A DNA stretch of 64,000 nucleotides, from NCBI GenBank assembly GCA_002803225.1, contig NXFV01000502.1, positions 1 to 64,000 of the forward strand, written 5' to 3'. Positions 11,316 through 24,291 of this stretch are shown here, piece after piece (within the stretch, counting starts at the first letter, position 1; every line of letters starts with the position of its first letter). The translations under genes were made by a program, and so were the position numbers. The notes beneath the pieces are model-generated. The model saw only the letters and a list, made by a program, of their open reading frames with translations. It did not search any database and had not been told where the DNA came from. Source of the stretch: Gamarada debralockiae. Lineage: Eukaryota > Ascomycota > Leotiomycetes > Helotiales > Hyphodiscaceae.

Positions 11316-13603
11316 ATGGCCACCAAACCCAATTTCATAGATCTGCGATCACAGTCCCATGTACCTTTCGGAACGGCCTTGCCCTCTCCCTCCCTTCGAG
11401 GCTTACCGTCTCCCCGCCTACATGTCGCAGGAGAGATACCTCCTGAACTGTCACCACTCGATGCGTTTGCGGCCCAAAGTCGACTGTTGGCGAAACAACT
11501 GGACGAGACTACAAATGGAGGGAGGCGCATAAGCCGTCTACCACCTCTCACAATTGCGAGCTCTTTAAATCAAAACCGACCTTCATATTTTCGCTCCGTC
11601 TCTGCGGAGGCCGCGGGCAACGACTCTACTTCACCAAAGAGCCCTGGTTCAGGATTGAAGACGGAGGTAGAGACCCCGGGATTCAGACCCGTATCTGTAT
11701 ATCCTCAGGTGAGTGGTGCGCCGCCGCCGCCGCCGCCGCCTCCTTTACCCTCCCCTCGATTTGACGTGCGCGATGAAGAAGAATTCCGAGGGAGAAGACC
11801 GCAGAGTCCAGTGGACGAACCTCCATTCTTTGGTGCTAGAAGGGAACAATCACCAACAGCGTTGGAAAGAGTGCATAGTTTTTCGAGGACAGGGAATTCT
11901 CCCTCAAATATACAACCTCGGCCGAGTGTTGAATCTATGCGACAACGTGGAAACCCTCCACGGAGAGAACAAGATGGATTCTTAGCAAGTGGTTACGATT
12001 CACGAGCGTTAGCTCCTCCTCGATCGCCCTTTGCACAAAGAACGCCCAGTCCCAGGTCAATGTCAGACAGCTCAGATGATGGCTTCTCCAATGGTGTGCC
12101 GGCCCTGTCACTTCATCGAAAGCTCTCTGGCGGCAGCGCTATGTCGACTTCACCAATATCGTCTTCTACGTTTTCCATACCAAGGTCACCATCGATCAGT
12201 TCCGAGATATCAATTGGAGGAACACGGCTCCCGCGCCCTGCGTTCAACTTCTCCCGGCCGTTGAGTAGAGCGAGTGTCAGTGGAGTACCTGTTGACATTC
12301 CTTCACGGCAAGCTTCCTCGGACAGCCAGCCTTCATTTGTTCTCGCAGATGATACCGCGCACACTCCCGTGAGCATGCACAGTGAAGGTTTTCCCGATAA
12401 TGAAACTGGCGCCGCTCCCTCTTATGTGTACTCAAGGTTCTCGCTACCGAGAGGGAAGATGCTACAGAGGAATTCTTTGATTTTCCAAGAGAACATGCCC
12501 CAAGCGCAGTTTTCATGGGAACAGCCAGTTCCATTCAGCAACGTTCAGACCTTCCAAGGCGGCGCACCTCCTTCACCTCCATCCAGACCATCCACATCTT
12601 CTGTGAGAGCGGACAATTCGCGGCCCTCATTCGACAGACCTTCACTTGACCCTGGACGGCCATCTCTAGATCCAGGTAGACCATCCTATGAGCGAGGAAG
12701 GCCATCGACAGAACATGGCAAACCGTCGTCGCGATTCAACGACTCAAAGGAGAGGCCTGAATCCCCATCTACGGCATCCTCCGGCACCATCAAGGCCAGG
12801 TCACAGCATTCTCTACCTCCATCCATAGAATGTTCCGCAGAAGAGCATGTTTCCCAAGCGATAGAGTTCCACGAAGCAGGAGCTCTAACCAAGTCAACCT
12901 ACCATCTCCGGCTCGCGGCGCGCCAGAATCACCCAACAGGGATGCTTCTGTATGCTTTGGCTTGTCGGCATGGCTGGGGCATGCGGCCTAATCAGAAGGA
13001 AGGAGTGGCATGGCTTCGAAAAGCGGCAGATTCAGCTGGGTTGGAAGTTGCGGATGATGAAGAGTCGACGAATGACGGGAAGTCTGTGGACTATTTGGAG
13101 AGGAAGGCGAGGAAGGCTCAGTTTGCTTTGAGCATCTATGAGCTTGGGGTCAGTCATATGAATGGCTGGGGAATTGATCAGGATAAAGTCCTGGCGTTGA
13201 GGTGCTTCGAGATTGCTGGCTGTAAGTCGCCATTCTTCGAAATTTTGTGGATACTAATGAGAATATAGCTTGGGGAGATGCAGATGCTCTAGCTGAAGCA
13301 GGCTTCTGCTACGCGCAAGGCATTGGATGTAAGAAAGATCTGAAGAAGAGCGCTCGATTCTATAGGCAAGCAGAAAGCAAAGGAATCAGCATGGTAGGGA
13401 ACAGTTGGTAAGTATTCCTCTCTCCTCCATTAACCATTCCCCCATCTAACAGAGGCCTCAGGATCTACAAACCCAAATACGCCGACGACACCGACTCATC
13501 CAAAAAGTCTCTCGAGTCAAAGTCATCCCCCGAAAAAGAGAAGAAGCCTCGCAACAAATCCCGAACGAGGACGATGTTTGGCAGGAGCAAGACTACTGCC
13601 TAA
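11316..13603 (+). CDS. Sel1-repeat protein, Nif1/Dsf2-like
   Basis: Exons are 11316-13221, 13269-13407 and 13462-13603, giving 728 codons. The N-terminal 500 or so residues are low-complexity, rich in Ser/Pro/Arg, with a poly-proline run encoded by a CCG repeat and short RPS repeats (DRPSLDPGRPS) around residues 440-470. The C-terminal third carries Sel1/TPR-like repeats: HLRLAARQNHPTGMLLYALA, YELGVSHMNGWGID, ALAEAGFCYAQGIGC and ARFYRQAESKGISM. It ends with a basic tail (TRTMFGRSKTTA). This layout matches fungal proteins annotated as Nif1 (interactor of the mitotic inhibitor kinase Nim1 in fission yeast) or budding-yeast Dsf2. The assignment is by architecture and a role in cell-cycle or septation control is inference. 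The ATG at 11316 is the first in frame. Confidence 0.82.
11721..11740 (+). repeat. CCG trinucleotide run encoding poly-proline
   Basis: A GC-rich run of CCG triplets lies inside the first exon of the Sel1-repeat gene and encodes a run of Pro after SGAP. It is in frame and likely length-variable between strains. A donor-like GTGAGT sits just before it at 11710-11715. Confidence 0.85.
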
Positions 13604-15466
13604 TCAAACCCGAAGAACTAATAACGGAAAAGGGGAAGATGTTGATGGCAGGTGCATATTGGCGTTCTTTTTTCCTAGGCAAGGGCCTGGCGTACTTGAC
13701 GATGAATTTCATCATGATACTTAATTCTTGATGATAGAGCATCTTTGGGACTTAGGATTGGGTGGGTGGATGGGTTGCATTTTAGCGAGTTAAATATTCT
13801 TCGACTGAGCGATGTGTGATATTATTGTATAGGTAGCTTTAGATATCAAGGATTGTTGATTTTTTCAAGCTGTTGGTCTCTCATTTGCAGTTTCTGGACT
13901 TGTTCAGTGTAGGCTAGACGTGGAGGTTTTGAGGAGAGCTAAGACGCTCAAGTCATCAGAACGATCTGCTTATTGACCGTCACCTGGGGATAACATTTCT
14001 TCTTTTGCTTGCTCCCTTCGCGGTTAAGTTGCGGAAGTATAAGGGTAAGTGATCTTCTTGAGAGTAAATGACAAAGTATGAAGCAAAGACATGAATCCCC
14101 GTCACTGCTCCCACATTCTTCTCATTCTTGCGCCGCTAAAGGGAGTCCCTTGTTGCAATATAAATAAGGGGAGGACTGACCATGGGCTTGGCTTCTCCAA
14201 TGCAAAACATGGGTCCTTCATCATCTATTAGGGATGCCACCAGGTAGTGAATCACAACTGCCGGCGCACATCACTGGAGGGCTGGAATATGTGTGCCGAC
14301 TTGGCGAACCATTAGAGACGTTGCCTGGTATGAGTGGCACTGAGATGGAGAACAGAAAACATTGGTGACGACAGATGGCTTGACGACGACAATTCGTGCT
14401 TGAGTAAAATATTCGAGGCATCAAGGACACCCAGTTCTTTTCGCGAATGAGAGAGCCGGCATCTCAATTGTAAGTACATGGCTCGGAGATACATAGCGTC
14501 GTTTACCGTTCCTGATGAACGACATGTTCCACAAGGCGACTGAATTCAAAGACCAACAGATGCCGGATGCTGAACTTATACTAGTGCTTAGTATGAGCGG
14601 GCCGTATTAGGAGAAGAGTGGAGGCGTCCGCAAGCCGCACCAATTGAATAGGTCTTGAGATCGGGAGCTTGCCTGATGAAGTCCATAAGGGTCTCTTCGG
14701 TAGGTCGGACTCACTTGCAGGTGGTTCGTAGGACTTCTAGGAGTTCACAATTGTTCTCAAAGCACGAAAACCAAGGAGCAGTGAAAACGACCTAAGTATG
14801 GATGCGATTGACCGCAAGTTGAGACGAGAGAGTCGAGAGGAGAGTCGAAATAGTAGACGCTTCTCGAGATCAGGAGCCTGCAACCAGGAGATAGGGGACT
14901 AATTCTAGCTCAAGTGGAGGGACTGGCGGTATGTGTACTTCGATTAACGGATCAGCGAGAGCAAGGGAGACAGTTCAGTTGTGAGATCATAGTCTCAAAT
15001 TTCTATTATCACTCCTGACAAATACACCTGTACATGGTAATTATTTTCCCGCCATGCACCAACCGCCTTTCGCCATCCAACCCAAATATCTACCACCCAT
15101 CCAATATCAATATACAAATTCCATTCATCTCCAATACAGAATTCCGTCCGATACACCAATGCCTTTAACTTTCCTGCATGATTTGCCAATCCCGCTAAAG
15201 TCTTTCATTATGCCCATCATTCCGAGTGCCCGGACACCAAACGCCCGCAGCCACTTTGAGGCCCTTTGCCCCTTTGCTCCTTTGATGAAGGTATATAGAT
15301 AAGAAATATATAGACAAGTGAAAAGGAAAGTCGCTAAAGTGCAAGATGACAAAACAACCGCCTGTTGAAGAAATAATGCACGTGAGTGCGCTGGGAGATC
15401 TTCCCGTTCTGTTCGTTAGAGGTCCTCCCATAAATACTATCACTCCTGGAAAGAGAATGTGTACAC
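13604..15466. other. Intergenic between convergent genes, no supported gene
   Basis: This 1.86-kb stretch lies between the 3' ends of the Sel1-repeat gene and the seven-transmembrane receptor gene. Two similar short motifs, gagatcgggagcttgcc near 14658 and gagatcaggagcctgc near 14866, may be remnants of a repeat. Open frames here are short and unlike known proteins. Confidence 0.6.
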
Positions 15467-17128
15467 TCATATCTTATTCATAGACAGTGGATCCATACCA
15501 TGATATGGAGAAGCATGGGAAAGATTCGAATCCCACGACGCCGTCTGGCCTTGTGGTGGTTTGGGGGCCGAGAAGGACCGCGATGGTGACTTGTATCTGG
15601 CTTCTCGGCCGAAGTAATCTGGTGTTTCTCGTCCGCTCTTTGCGGCGGGCGACATTGGTGTGATCGCTGGTGTGACGAGGGGCTCTGGAGTCTTGCCACG
15701 GTCGCGATCACGGCCGAGCATCTCGTAGGATCCAGGATCCTTGAAGCGCGATACATCGGCGCTGACAAATTCGTTGTTGGGCTTGACTTTGCCTCTGATC
15801 ATCTCGTACCAGCCTGTGACCATGGACATGCGTCCGAGGAGGAATAGACACCAGATGCCGTTCATCTGATACAAGTAAGTTGCTGCGTCTAGTAATGGTC
15901 GAGGAGAAAGACTTACCGAGAGAAGGATGAGGACCGCCATCACGGTAGCCTCATTGACCACGAGGGCGCTTGCGAAGCTTAAACACGCGTTCTTGTCTCC
16001 TCCGCTATCAATTAGGCATGACAGCCACTTCAGTGACTTCTGGGGATCCTTCAGAAGGTTGGTTTCGATGTCATCCATGAACACGAAGACAATCGCGAAG
16101 AAGATGACGTCGGCAATAATCAGAAGCACAATCGCAATCCCTCTCCACTGTAACTCGATGACCCTGCGCACCCGTCGATAAGCCTGTCGTGGCGAGATAG
16201 TTCCCCTGATGCTGTTGGTGTACGATGGCAAGCCAGAACTGTTCGTTGTCGTTGAATCATCGGCAAGCGATGCCAGGTATACCTTGATACAATATCCAAA
16301 AGTCGCAAACTGAATGATGACGGTAATGGCCGCGAACACCAGCAGCGGAATCCAGAAATCTGCGAGACTGTTCTTGTGGTTGATGTGGCACGTGTCGCCG
16401 AATCTGAACGACACCCCGCTGAAGACCAGTGCCACTGTCAAGGCGATCGCTGGTATTCCCCAGCCCGAAGCAAGTGCTCCCCACATGAAAGTCTTCCCGA
16501 TCACCACCTGCCAACAGATCTGAAGGTGCAAGGCTACCGCTCTTAAGAACACCCACATCACACCACTCCATCCTCCAACTAGTAGGAAGGCTCCAGACAA
16601 CGCGCAAGTTTTGCTGGAGTTCATATCATTTGGAGTGATCGCGTTGTAGCACTGCTCTGGTTTTGCGCCGAGTGGCACTATGAATCCCAGCTTTTCAAGA
16701 TCAGCGTCCATCCACTACCAGTACCCGTAAAATGTTTGGAATTAACTTACCTGCATTAATACTACTGCAATAGCCAGGCAGACACTGAGGTAGTGACGAT
16801 GTGTTTTGTCCACTGGGAGGAAAGAAAAAGATATGATCAAAAACACTGAGCACACCATTCCAGCCACATTGATCCAGCTCGCCGACTGTGTTATTGTGTC
16901 GAAGTTGTCCGGATATAGCCATTCTGTCTGTGGACATGGCAAACAACAAGTAGGTCCTAATAAAGCGGAACAAAATCGTCCTTGAACAACTACAATATTT
17001 TCAGTTTCCTGTTCTGAACTTTCAACGGGAATTTGTAACATACAGCCACCAGTTGTTGGGAAGAGATCTGCTTCTAGGAATGGGGCTGGGCATAGGCCCT
17101 GGCCAAAAACGGAAGAGTTTGACGACAT
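15467..17128 (-). CDS. Seven-transmembrane receptor, Frizzled/secretin-like fungal GPCR
   Basis: Exons are 16751-17128, 15917-16690 and 15467-15865 (516 codons). The start at 17128 gives an extracellular N-terminus of about 80 residues with several Cys (CSALLGPTCCLPCPQ), as in ligand-binding ectodomains. Membrane helices follow: AGMVCSVFLIISFSF, SVCLAIAVVLMQLGFIVPL, WSGVMWVFLRAVALHLQICW, WGIPAIALTVALVFSG, WIPLLVFAAITVIIQF, IAIVLLIIADVIFFAIVFVF and a last one ending NGIWCLFLLGRMSMV. The cytosolic tail is Ser/Pro-rich with TPEP and SPSRS patches. The intron 15866-15916 (51 nt, GTAAGT donor) has no in-frame stop but would break helix 7 if retained. Fungal relatives are usually filed as GPCRs of the GprM/GprN or Frizzled/Smoothened-like classes; I cannot choose between them. 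The ligand is unknown. Confidence 0.85.
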
Positions 17129-20100
17129 CGTATGTACGTATGGACGAGGACAAAGAGAGCGGTTGAGTTGGGCACTGGTACAGCCCTGTATAAAGTACAC
17201 AAGGCGTCTTCGACCGTAGGGTTCCGCGCTGGGAGCGGTTGACACGGACGTCTTCGAGACTCGGAAATGTAATAAATTAACAAAAACCTTATTCGGTGAA
17301 GATCTGGAGGTTAGGGCACGATTGTCTTGAGACGCGAAGCGATGCGAAGGCCCAGGTAGGAACGACGCTTTCATGAAGCCATTGCCATCTGATCTGCTAA
17401 GTGATTGATCCGTGAATATCAAAGAGAGTCTAAGGGTCGCCGAAGGAGGTTCCAAAGGTACGGAAGAGGGTGAGATAATAAATGAGATCCAAGAGACCAG
17501 AATAGGATACTACTACGAGGGTATGGGAAGAAGATATTTGCTGGGGAAAAAAAAGCCACTAGGTGGGAGCATAAACGGGCAACCCTCGTTCGTTGGTCCC
17601 TGGGAAGGAAAAGCAGGAGACCAGGAACGCGAAAGGCCTCGTCCCGAGCAAGGGTCCTTGACACTCAACGCGTGAGGATATGGCAGAAGTGGGTTGAGTA
17701 GCGTGAGTATCCGTCGGCTCCGATCTTGAGGTTGATTGGGGAGGATATGGAGTGGGGCTGGCGAGTTGGAGGCTTGGAGTGGAAAGAGAAAGCAGCGATG
17801 GAAACGAAGAGGAACTAATGCCATTACTGGTTAGCAGGATTTGAGAGTACTTCCAAGAGACAGCATTAGTGGCCGTGCATTTGTAAATTCCCTGGGACAC
17901 GGGTATTGAGAAATGGCGGAAGAGAGGCCGTCGATCGTACCCCGTATGAACCCAAGTCCTTTTTCACAGTCGGGGCGATCCAGGGGTAAACGAAGTCGCC
18001 TTTTCTTCAAGCCACCCAGAGAACCGGATCCTTGAACCTTGGGCTTTCTAACCTGGGTCGAGTCTGGGCTGAACGAATTAGGTCGATGCCTTACGGAAAA
18101 CGATTCGCCACTTTTTTCTACTGCATATCATCGGAATCATCGACATACTCATTTACTGTTTTAAGGCTGAAAGTTGCAGTGCCGTAGCTGAATCCTCAGA
18201 CTTTGTGAATTAGTGTTATAAGTGCAACAGTTGGAATGGGGTGAGTGGTTGCACAGTCGCGTGTGGGTGTCCAATCCAAAGTGACAAGTTTGCCGAATTT
18301 CTGCACCTAATGTTTACCCCCGCACCTTTCCCAGGGGAACGCCCCTGGCTATTGGTCACACCATGCCTAGTTCATAACTGAGAAAAGTGGAAAATTTGCT
18401 CTGATGGGTCGGCGCTCTTCAGAAAAACGTGATAGCGGCGACTAGACTTTCCAATTCCAACCCAGCCAGGTGAATTAATTGGCGTGGCGGCCGCCAGAAA
18501 GCGGCACAGAAAGGCTCGGTGATCGAAAAAGTCTACAAAGACGTCCAGATTGGGTGAGAGCGCGTTTGACTTGAGTAGTGTTCGTATCTGGGTACATTTC
18601 GACTTTATCCAGGCTCTGGAAATTTCCAATGGCTTCGCTGCATGGAAGTCGAAGCTGGTTTTCTCGTGTTACTCTGCATGGACGTTTACCTTTTGGGTAC
18701 ATGCATCAGAATAGCTGGCACTGAAAAGGAGTGATACAAAAGGGGATTCATCTACCTTCGCTGGGGTTTCTGCATTCCGTATTCCAATATGCCCCATTAT
18801 TGCTTACGGTCATCATCGTCGAAATTGTAATGCCGTGCTGATCACGGGGCGCGCGAACAATTTCCTGGACTTGGAGGCCATCGAATGAGGTTTCCATTTT
18901 AAGCGCAGACATGCCTCCCCCGACGCATCTTCGAGATCAGGCTGACTGAAGGTCTTCGATTGGTTTGATCCCAGCCTCTCAGGATGACGAACAGCCTTAC
19001 TGCGATTCCGCGGCGCAGAGGGGCAAGGCTGGCCTGTCCTAGCGGCTGATCTCCTCGACGTTAGTTTTTATCCCATATGGCCGGCGATTTGATTGCCATA
19101 ATCATGCCTTCGTTGCGCCTCTGACGCTCGTATTTCTCTCCATTTGCTTCACCTTGCATTACTATGATTTTGGGATGAACGTTCAGGAATCCTACGGGGT
19201 TGCCGTTTATCTTTGTACTGGGTTGCACCTAGGTAGGCGGGCATGGGCAGACAGGCAGGCAGGCAGTTTAGTTTCACTGCAGCGGAGTTCGCGCGCTCTC
19301 ATGTGGGTTTGCACGACGTTGTTTATGACGAAACTTGTGGAGAATTTGCAATGCTTTCAGCGCAGCACTGCATTTACGATGTGCCGACATAGAATCTTGG
19401 CCGCGAACAAAGAAATACTTTGTTGGCTTTGCGGCACGGTCCATTGCGCCTTTTTAGTACTGGATTCTCGTTGGAGTCTCTCGAAGACTTTAGAGACCTA
19501 TCAGACACCCGGATTACGGTCGTTAGTGATGAGCTTCAAGATTGGACCTGAAGAAATGGAGTCTGGCGGCAAACTCCCCAACAATTATTTTCACGTACGA
19601 GAAGAACACCCGAGAACTTTGCACGATTTCAAGTTGGGTCTTGTGACCATCTGCAGAAAGAAATCATAGGTAAGGTAGAGTTTTGAGATCAAACTTGGAA
19701 CACAGCTTCGAACTTATCAACGTTCAAATATCCTAAGATACCGGGTGCTGAGGGAGCTACGGCCTCGCCAATGTGTGCTCTGCGACTGATCTGAATTGCA
19801 TACATAACAGTGCATCTTGCTTGATATCTGTCCGATTCGCTGTAGGGTAGAGTGCGTGATGTTGCATTGAGAAACAGAAGACGTTTGCATGGTTAGCTTA
19901 GGTCTGTGGGAGGGGGGCCAATGTCTGCCCCTCACAAGGCTTTGAGGACATTGGTATGGCACGAGGCTGTAAGCCTCATAACCATCCTGGAGGCTAAGTC
20001 CTATCGAAAGCTATGTTTTTGGTTTGAGGCGAACTTTAATCCCCTTAAGAATAACTGCCGAAACAGCTATTGACTTAAGAGCTTAGCCGAAACCCTCTGA

Positions 20101-21969
20101 GGCAGAGTCTTATTTTTCTATCCCAATAGCATCTGATGAGTCGTATCTTTTCTTCTGGCTCGAGTACCATCACGAATATCACTCAGGCTTCCGGCTCTTC
20201 GCTATCCGAACCACTTCTGTATTGTGGTCCATCTCTCTATTAAACTTGCGAGTTTTGGATATGTTAGAGTTTTCACTATCACAGTTCCCCAGACTCCCAA
20301 ACCCCCACCAATCTTCGTGGGCTAGCTGTTACAAATCGAGAGTTTGTCACTGTCATTCTGCTGTAGAAGCATCAACACCAGCACACCCCGGTTTCAAGAA
20401 ACGAGACCATAGGGCAGACGTCGCGCATCATGGAAACGTCAAGTTTGATCATCGAAACGTATTATTGCGACAACTTCATTGATATTCTATTCGTTTATCC
20501 AAAAGAGAGCATTGGAAATATCTTTGATATTAAATACCAACAGCTGTCCGTACCTTTGCCTGCTCGCTTCCGACAATGCCGAGCTGTGGGTGGTGTGTGG
20601 CGGTGTGTCGGTCTTACAGAGCCTTCCATCAAACTTCTGTCCTGAGCACGCCCTGATTCATGCACAGACTCGCAAAACAATCCCAGTCATTCATTCTAAT
20701 TATTGGAGAGATGACGAACGCCTGACGAGTTTGGCATCCGGACGGAGGTGGGGCCTACAGGAGAATAGCTTCAAATGCTCAGTCAGGAAATTTTCTTACC
20801 CACACCCTAAATTTAGGCCCACGTTTGATTCAGTCCGTGCCAACGGGCCGTCTGATCCCGTACTCTTCTTACACAAAGGACAAAACGTTAGTTACTGGTA
20901 CTGTGTAGACACGCAATCGAAGTGTCGAAGGTTTGTACGATGGATATCCCACTCGTTCGCTGAGCTGATGAGTGATCAAGTCCAAGCTTCGAGACTTGGA
21001 TAGAACGTGGGACTCAAGGTGTGATTTCCATGCAGCGTCCCGCCATGGTTGAATTCCAGTTCCTGTCAGCAGCCGCTGCATGCGCAAATACCAAGATGAA
21101 GGAAAGGAGCAAATTCCGCGCATCTTTGATTGTGCAACAAGCATCACCGTCGTCAAATCTCTGCCCAGCGGTCGTTCCATCCAGCAATTTTTGAGCAAGG
21201 CTGACAGGCTCAAGATTTGATCCAGCATGCTGACCGTCGCCGCTTCAAGGTGACTCCCCCCTGTAAGATGGACCGTTCACAACGCATGGCTTACAAGGAA
21301 CGACTGCAATTTCCAAACGTGTATTGAGATCTACCGATATGTTCCTTTTTAAGTCAGACGGTCACTGAAAACCATTCGTCAATACAAGTGTTCCGCATGG
21401 GAAACTTCAAGAACCTCATGCCCAGACCACCTGGCAAACCCAGGAAAAGGGATCATTTGTCCATGCTCTCAACGATGTAACGTACCTGCAAGTGTGTGTC
21501 CGTTCTTCCCCAGGCCGCAGCGTAGATGGCTTTACTCGCGGCAACAATCCGCATATTCCGAGTCGCTACCACTTGGTCAAGATACCGGAGGTGTACCTTT
21601 CGAGGCTTCATCCCCGAACCGCGACGCCCGAAAATAATTTTTCCCTGGAGTCCTCCGAATTTGATGCAGAAAGTTGCTGCAGAATGCCAAAACAGCCCTG
21701 AGAGACTGCACATTATCCCCTGGCAGTTTTGTATGAGAAATTTGAAGACGGCATGATATCGCGTGGGGTTGCTATCCCCAAGTTCTCCAGCACCTCATTC
21801 GACATTCGAAGAAGATAAACCTGATACTCTGAGACGTCAAATTGCATTTCACAGAGCGGGATCTATCTGGAGGCACACCAAACTTCCTATTCTATCAGTT
21901 GCGGTTATACTTTCACCTCATTCACAAACAGCCTCTATCGTATTAGTTGGGATATAAGAGATCAACCCT

Positions 21970-22180
21970 TGAGCATGCCTCAGCGATCGAAAAGAGGGCT
22001 CATTGAAGAGCGCAGAACTTCTACTGATATCCTGGAGATCAATTGCTCAACCAGAATGAGCGACTTAGGTTTGCTGTCGGTTAAGGACTATCCTGCGAAA
22101 AAAATAATCGTTGGAAGTGGACGATTGATATCTTGTATTCCAATTACCGCAGTATCCGTTTCAGTTCTCACTCAGCAGCA
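21970..22180 (+). repeat. Diverged dispersed repeat, copy 1
   Basis: This copy shares ordered blocks with the copy at 24100-24280: agcgat-gaa, then tgctcaa-nn-agaatgagcga, then gattgatNtcttgta followed by a similar CA-rich tail. Identity falls between the blocks. No coding frame explains the conservation. Confidence 0.4.
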
Positions 22181-24099
22181 CTAGCAGCAGCCGTTGTGAA
22201 ATGTGACTTCGCTAGACCAAGCACAAAATTCTCCTTCATTGGACAATCGCCCAGACTGCGTTCCTGCATAACGCGTAAGCTCGAAAGGGAATTTTTGAAC
22301 GTCATGCACAATCAAAGTCAATTGTCACAAGTCACCGAGGCCGTTCCTCATCGCCCATCACCAAAGTCTCTCACGATTTCCCGGCCACTTCCCAAGATTC
22401 CAGTCCCAAAGGAAGCATCTCCGAATTGTTCTGTGCAGAATTCACGATGATCATTGCCCACTAGTTCCCAACCCACGCAGAAACCTCTCTTCCAGAACAT
22501 TTTAAACGCTTCTCCCGGCTATTCCCGCGTAAGTCTGCGGAGAAGCCCTGCTTTTATTACATGCCATTTCCTTATTTATCCTGCTTATGAATCTCATTCG
22601 CCGGGAGAACAAGGTGATGGGAGAAGGTCCGAATACCGGCCACCTACAAGTTGGACGTAGCCGGAGTGGTTTGATTTCACGTGCCAATCTCCGGCTTTGG
22701 TGTGGGAGAACTCGTAGTGCAGAACGTTTTGCTTCAGGTTTAAGCTGTGGCTGGTTTTGTGTGTTTTATGCAGAGTGATTGTGTCAGATTGGATGAATGC
22801 GGAGTGTGGAGAAAGCAGTGGGCCAGTGACGCTGCCTGTGAACTAGCGGGGAGTGTGATGCCAAGCGATGTGTGAAGTCGAACTGCAGTTACCAATACAC
22901 AGCGAGAGGAACTGTGGTACTCTTTCCCGAACTGCCATCCCAGCAAACCGATTTTAAGCTCATCTCTTTGGCGGCTTATTTGTATTTGTGCAACTGTGTC
23001 TTCTCGACTTCTTGTAACGATTGGCAAATCATTGCTGTTCTCCCGAAGGAAATGTACTTCCGCTTCAGTCGCTACTTCGTCTGGACCTCCCAAAACTGCG
23101 CTGCACGAGGCTTTGTCAGTAGAATTTCCATATCATTCTGTGCGGCAGCACATTTTCCTATTTCGGGCTGGTGAGGCAGTAAGGCCCTTGAACACACCCC
23201 GGCTTTCTCACGCTGCAAAAGGGAAATTCCGTGGGAGATGGCAATTTACTGTCCCAGAGAAGTGATGATCCAAGTATTCAGAGAAAGATGAACTCTCATC
23301 GAGATCGTTGTTGTTGTTGCTAGCATGGGCAGGAGATAACTCCTGTACGAGCCTCCTGGTTGTTCAAAAAGAATGAACTAACGGGCAACGGATTTTCTTC
23401 AATACCCTGTTCTTTCCATCCATGTCGTCCTGGTGGTAAAGTGATGGGTCAAAGATATTCTGGTTATTTGGGAAGCTAAACTAGGCCTGAGGAAGTCTAA
23501 CGCCTGTCGAAACGCAGACTCTTTCACTTTCCATGAAACTCGCTCTGCAGAAGTTGAACCTATTTCCTGACACATACTTTGTTTACGGCTTCTACAAGAG
23601 ACTTGGAATACCGCTTTTTGGGGATTCTTGCAATGCCAGGGTAGGGATTTTCGGAGGGGAAGGAGAGCCTGCCAGATTGATTCTTGTTCCAAGATTCCCT
23701 GATATTTTTGGTGAGGAAATAGGCCCCTGGAGAGAATATAACGTTGCGTGTAGATCGAACTATCCCTTCCAGCATTCACCCTCGCTAGAGAGCGCGTGCT
23801 GATTGAGCAAGTCTGTGGGAAGTGCCTCTCAAAGCTGCAATGCGCAGAAAGTAAACGTCTGCTCTGCCCTGGGCAGGAGTTCTTCTGACGATGTCAATAC
23901 CATTGCGCAGAGATGAGAATCTTGCTCGAGCATGCACTCATTATTCCTTTGAATCCTCTTTCCAACTCGGCATGTATCGCTATGGTGAGAGTATTTCGAA
24001 ATGAGGGTTTTCATGTATTTTCGTTGGCCTACCTACATACCACTGACTGCAGATACTGCTTTAAATCGGAATACAAGATCCCAATTGTTCTGGCCATTT

Positions 24100-24280
24100 C
24101 AGCGATTGAACGAGAACCTTTCAGACAGCTACTGGTTCTCCTCGATGCTCTTGAATTTTGACTGCTCAAGTAGAATGAGCGATCAAGACCCGCGTTTTCC
24201 TGCAAGGTTTCCAATATCCTTCTAATCGCTGAAATAGAATTAAATGATTGATGTCTTGTACTACAGTTAACACGGTATAG
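24100..24280 (+). repeat. Diverged dispersed repeat, copy 2
   Basis: This is the partner of the 21970-22180 copy, with the same three blocks in the same order and similar spacing. It abuts the 3' end of the FAN1 gene and may overlap its 3' untranslated region. Confidence 0.4.
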
Positions 24281-24291
24281 ACAAGACAATC

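Larger units (their letters stand above)
17129..24291. other. 7.2-kb interval without a recognisable gene
   Basis: No open frame here resembles a known family. The longest are about 171-174 codons on the plus strand (19154-19669, 20479-21003), with no convincing splice extension or domain. A diverged repeat pair is visible at about 21970-22180 and 24100-24280. The sequence may be old transposon debris, long regulatory DNA for the receptor gene whose 5' end is at 17128, or lineage-specific non-coding DNA. Confidence 0.55.

Noticed and set aside
19154..21003. Two plus-strand frames of 171 and 174 codons in the gene desert
   Set aside because: They have no domain, signal peptide, start context or splice extension that I can see.
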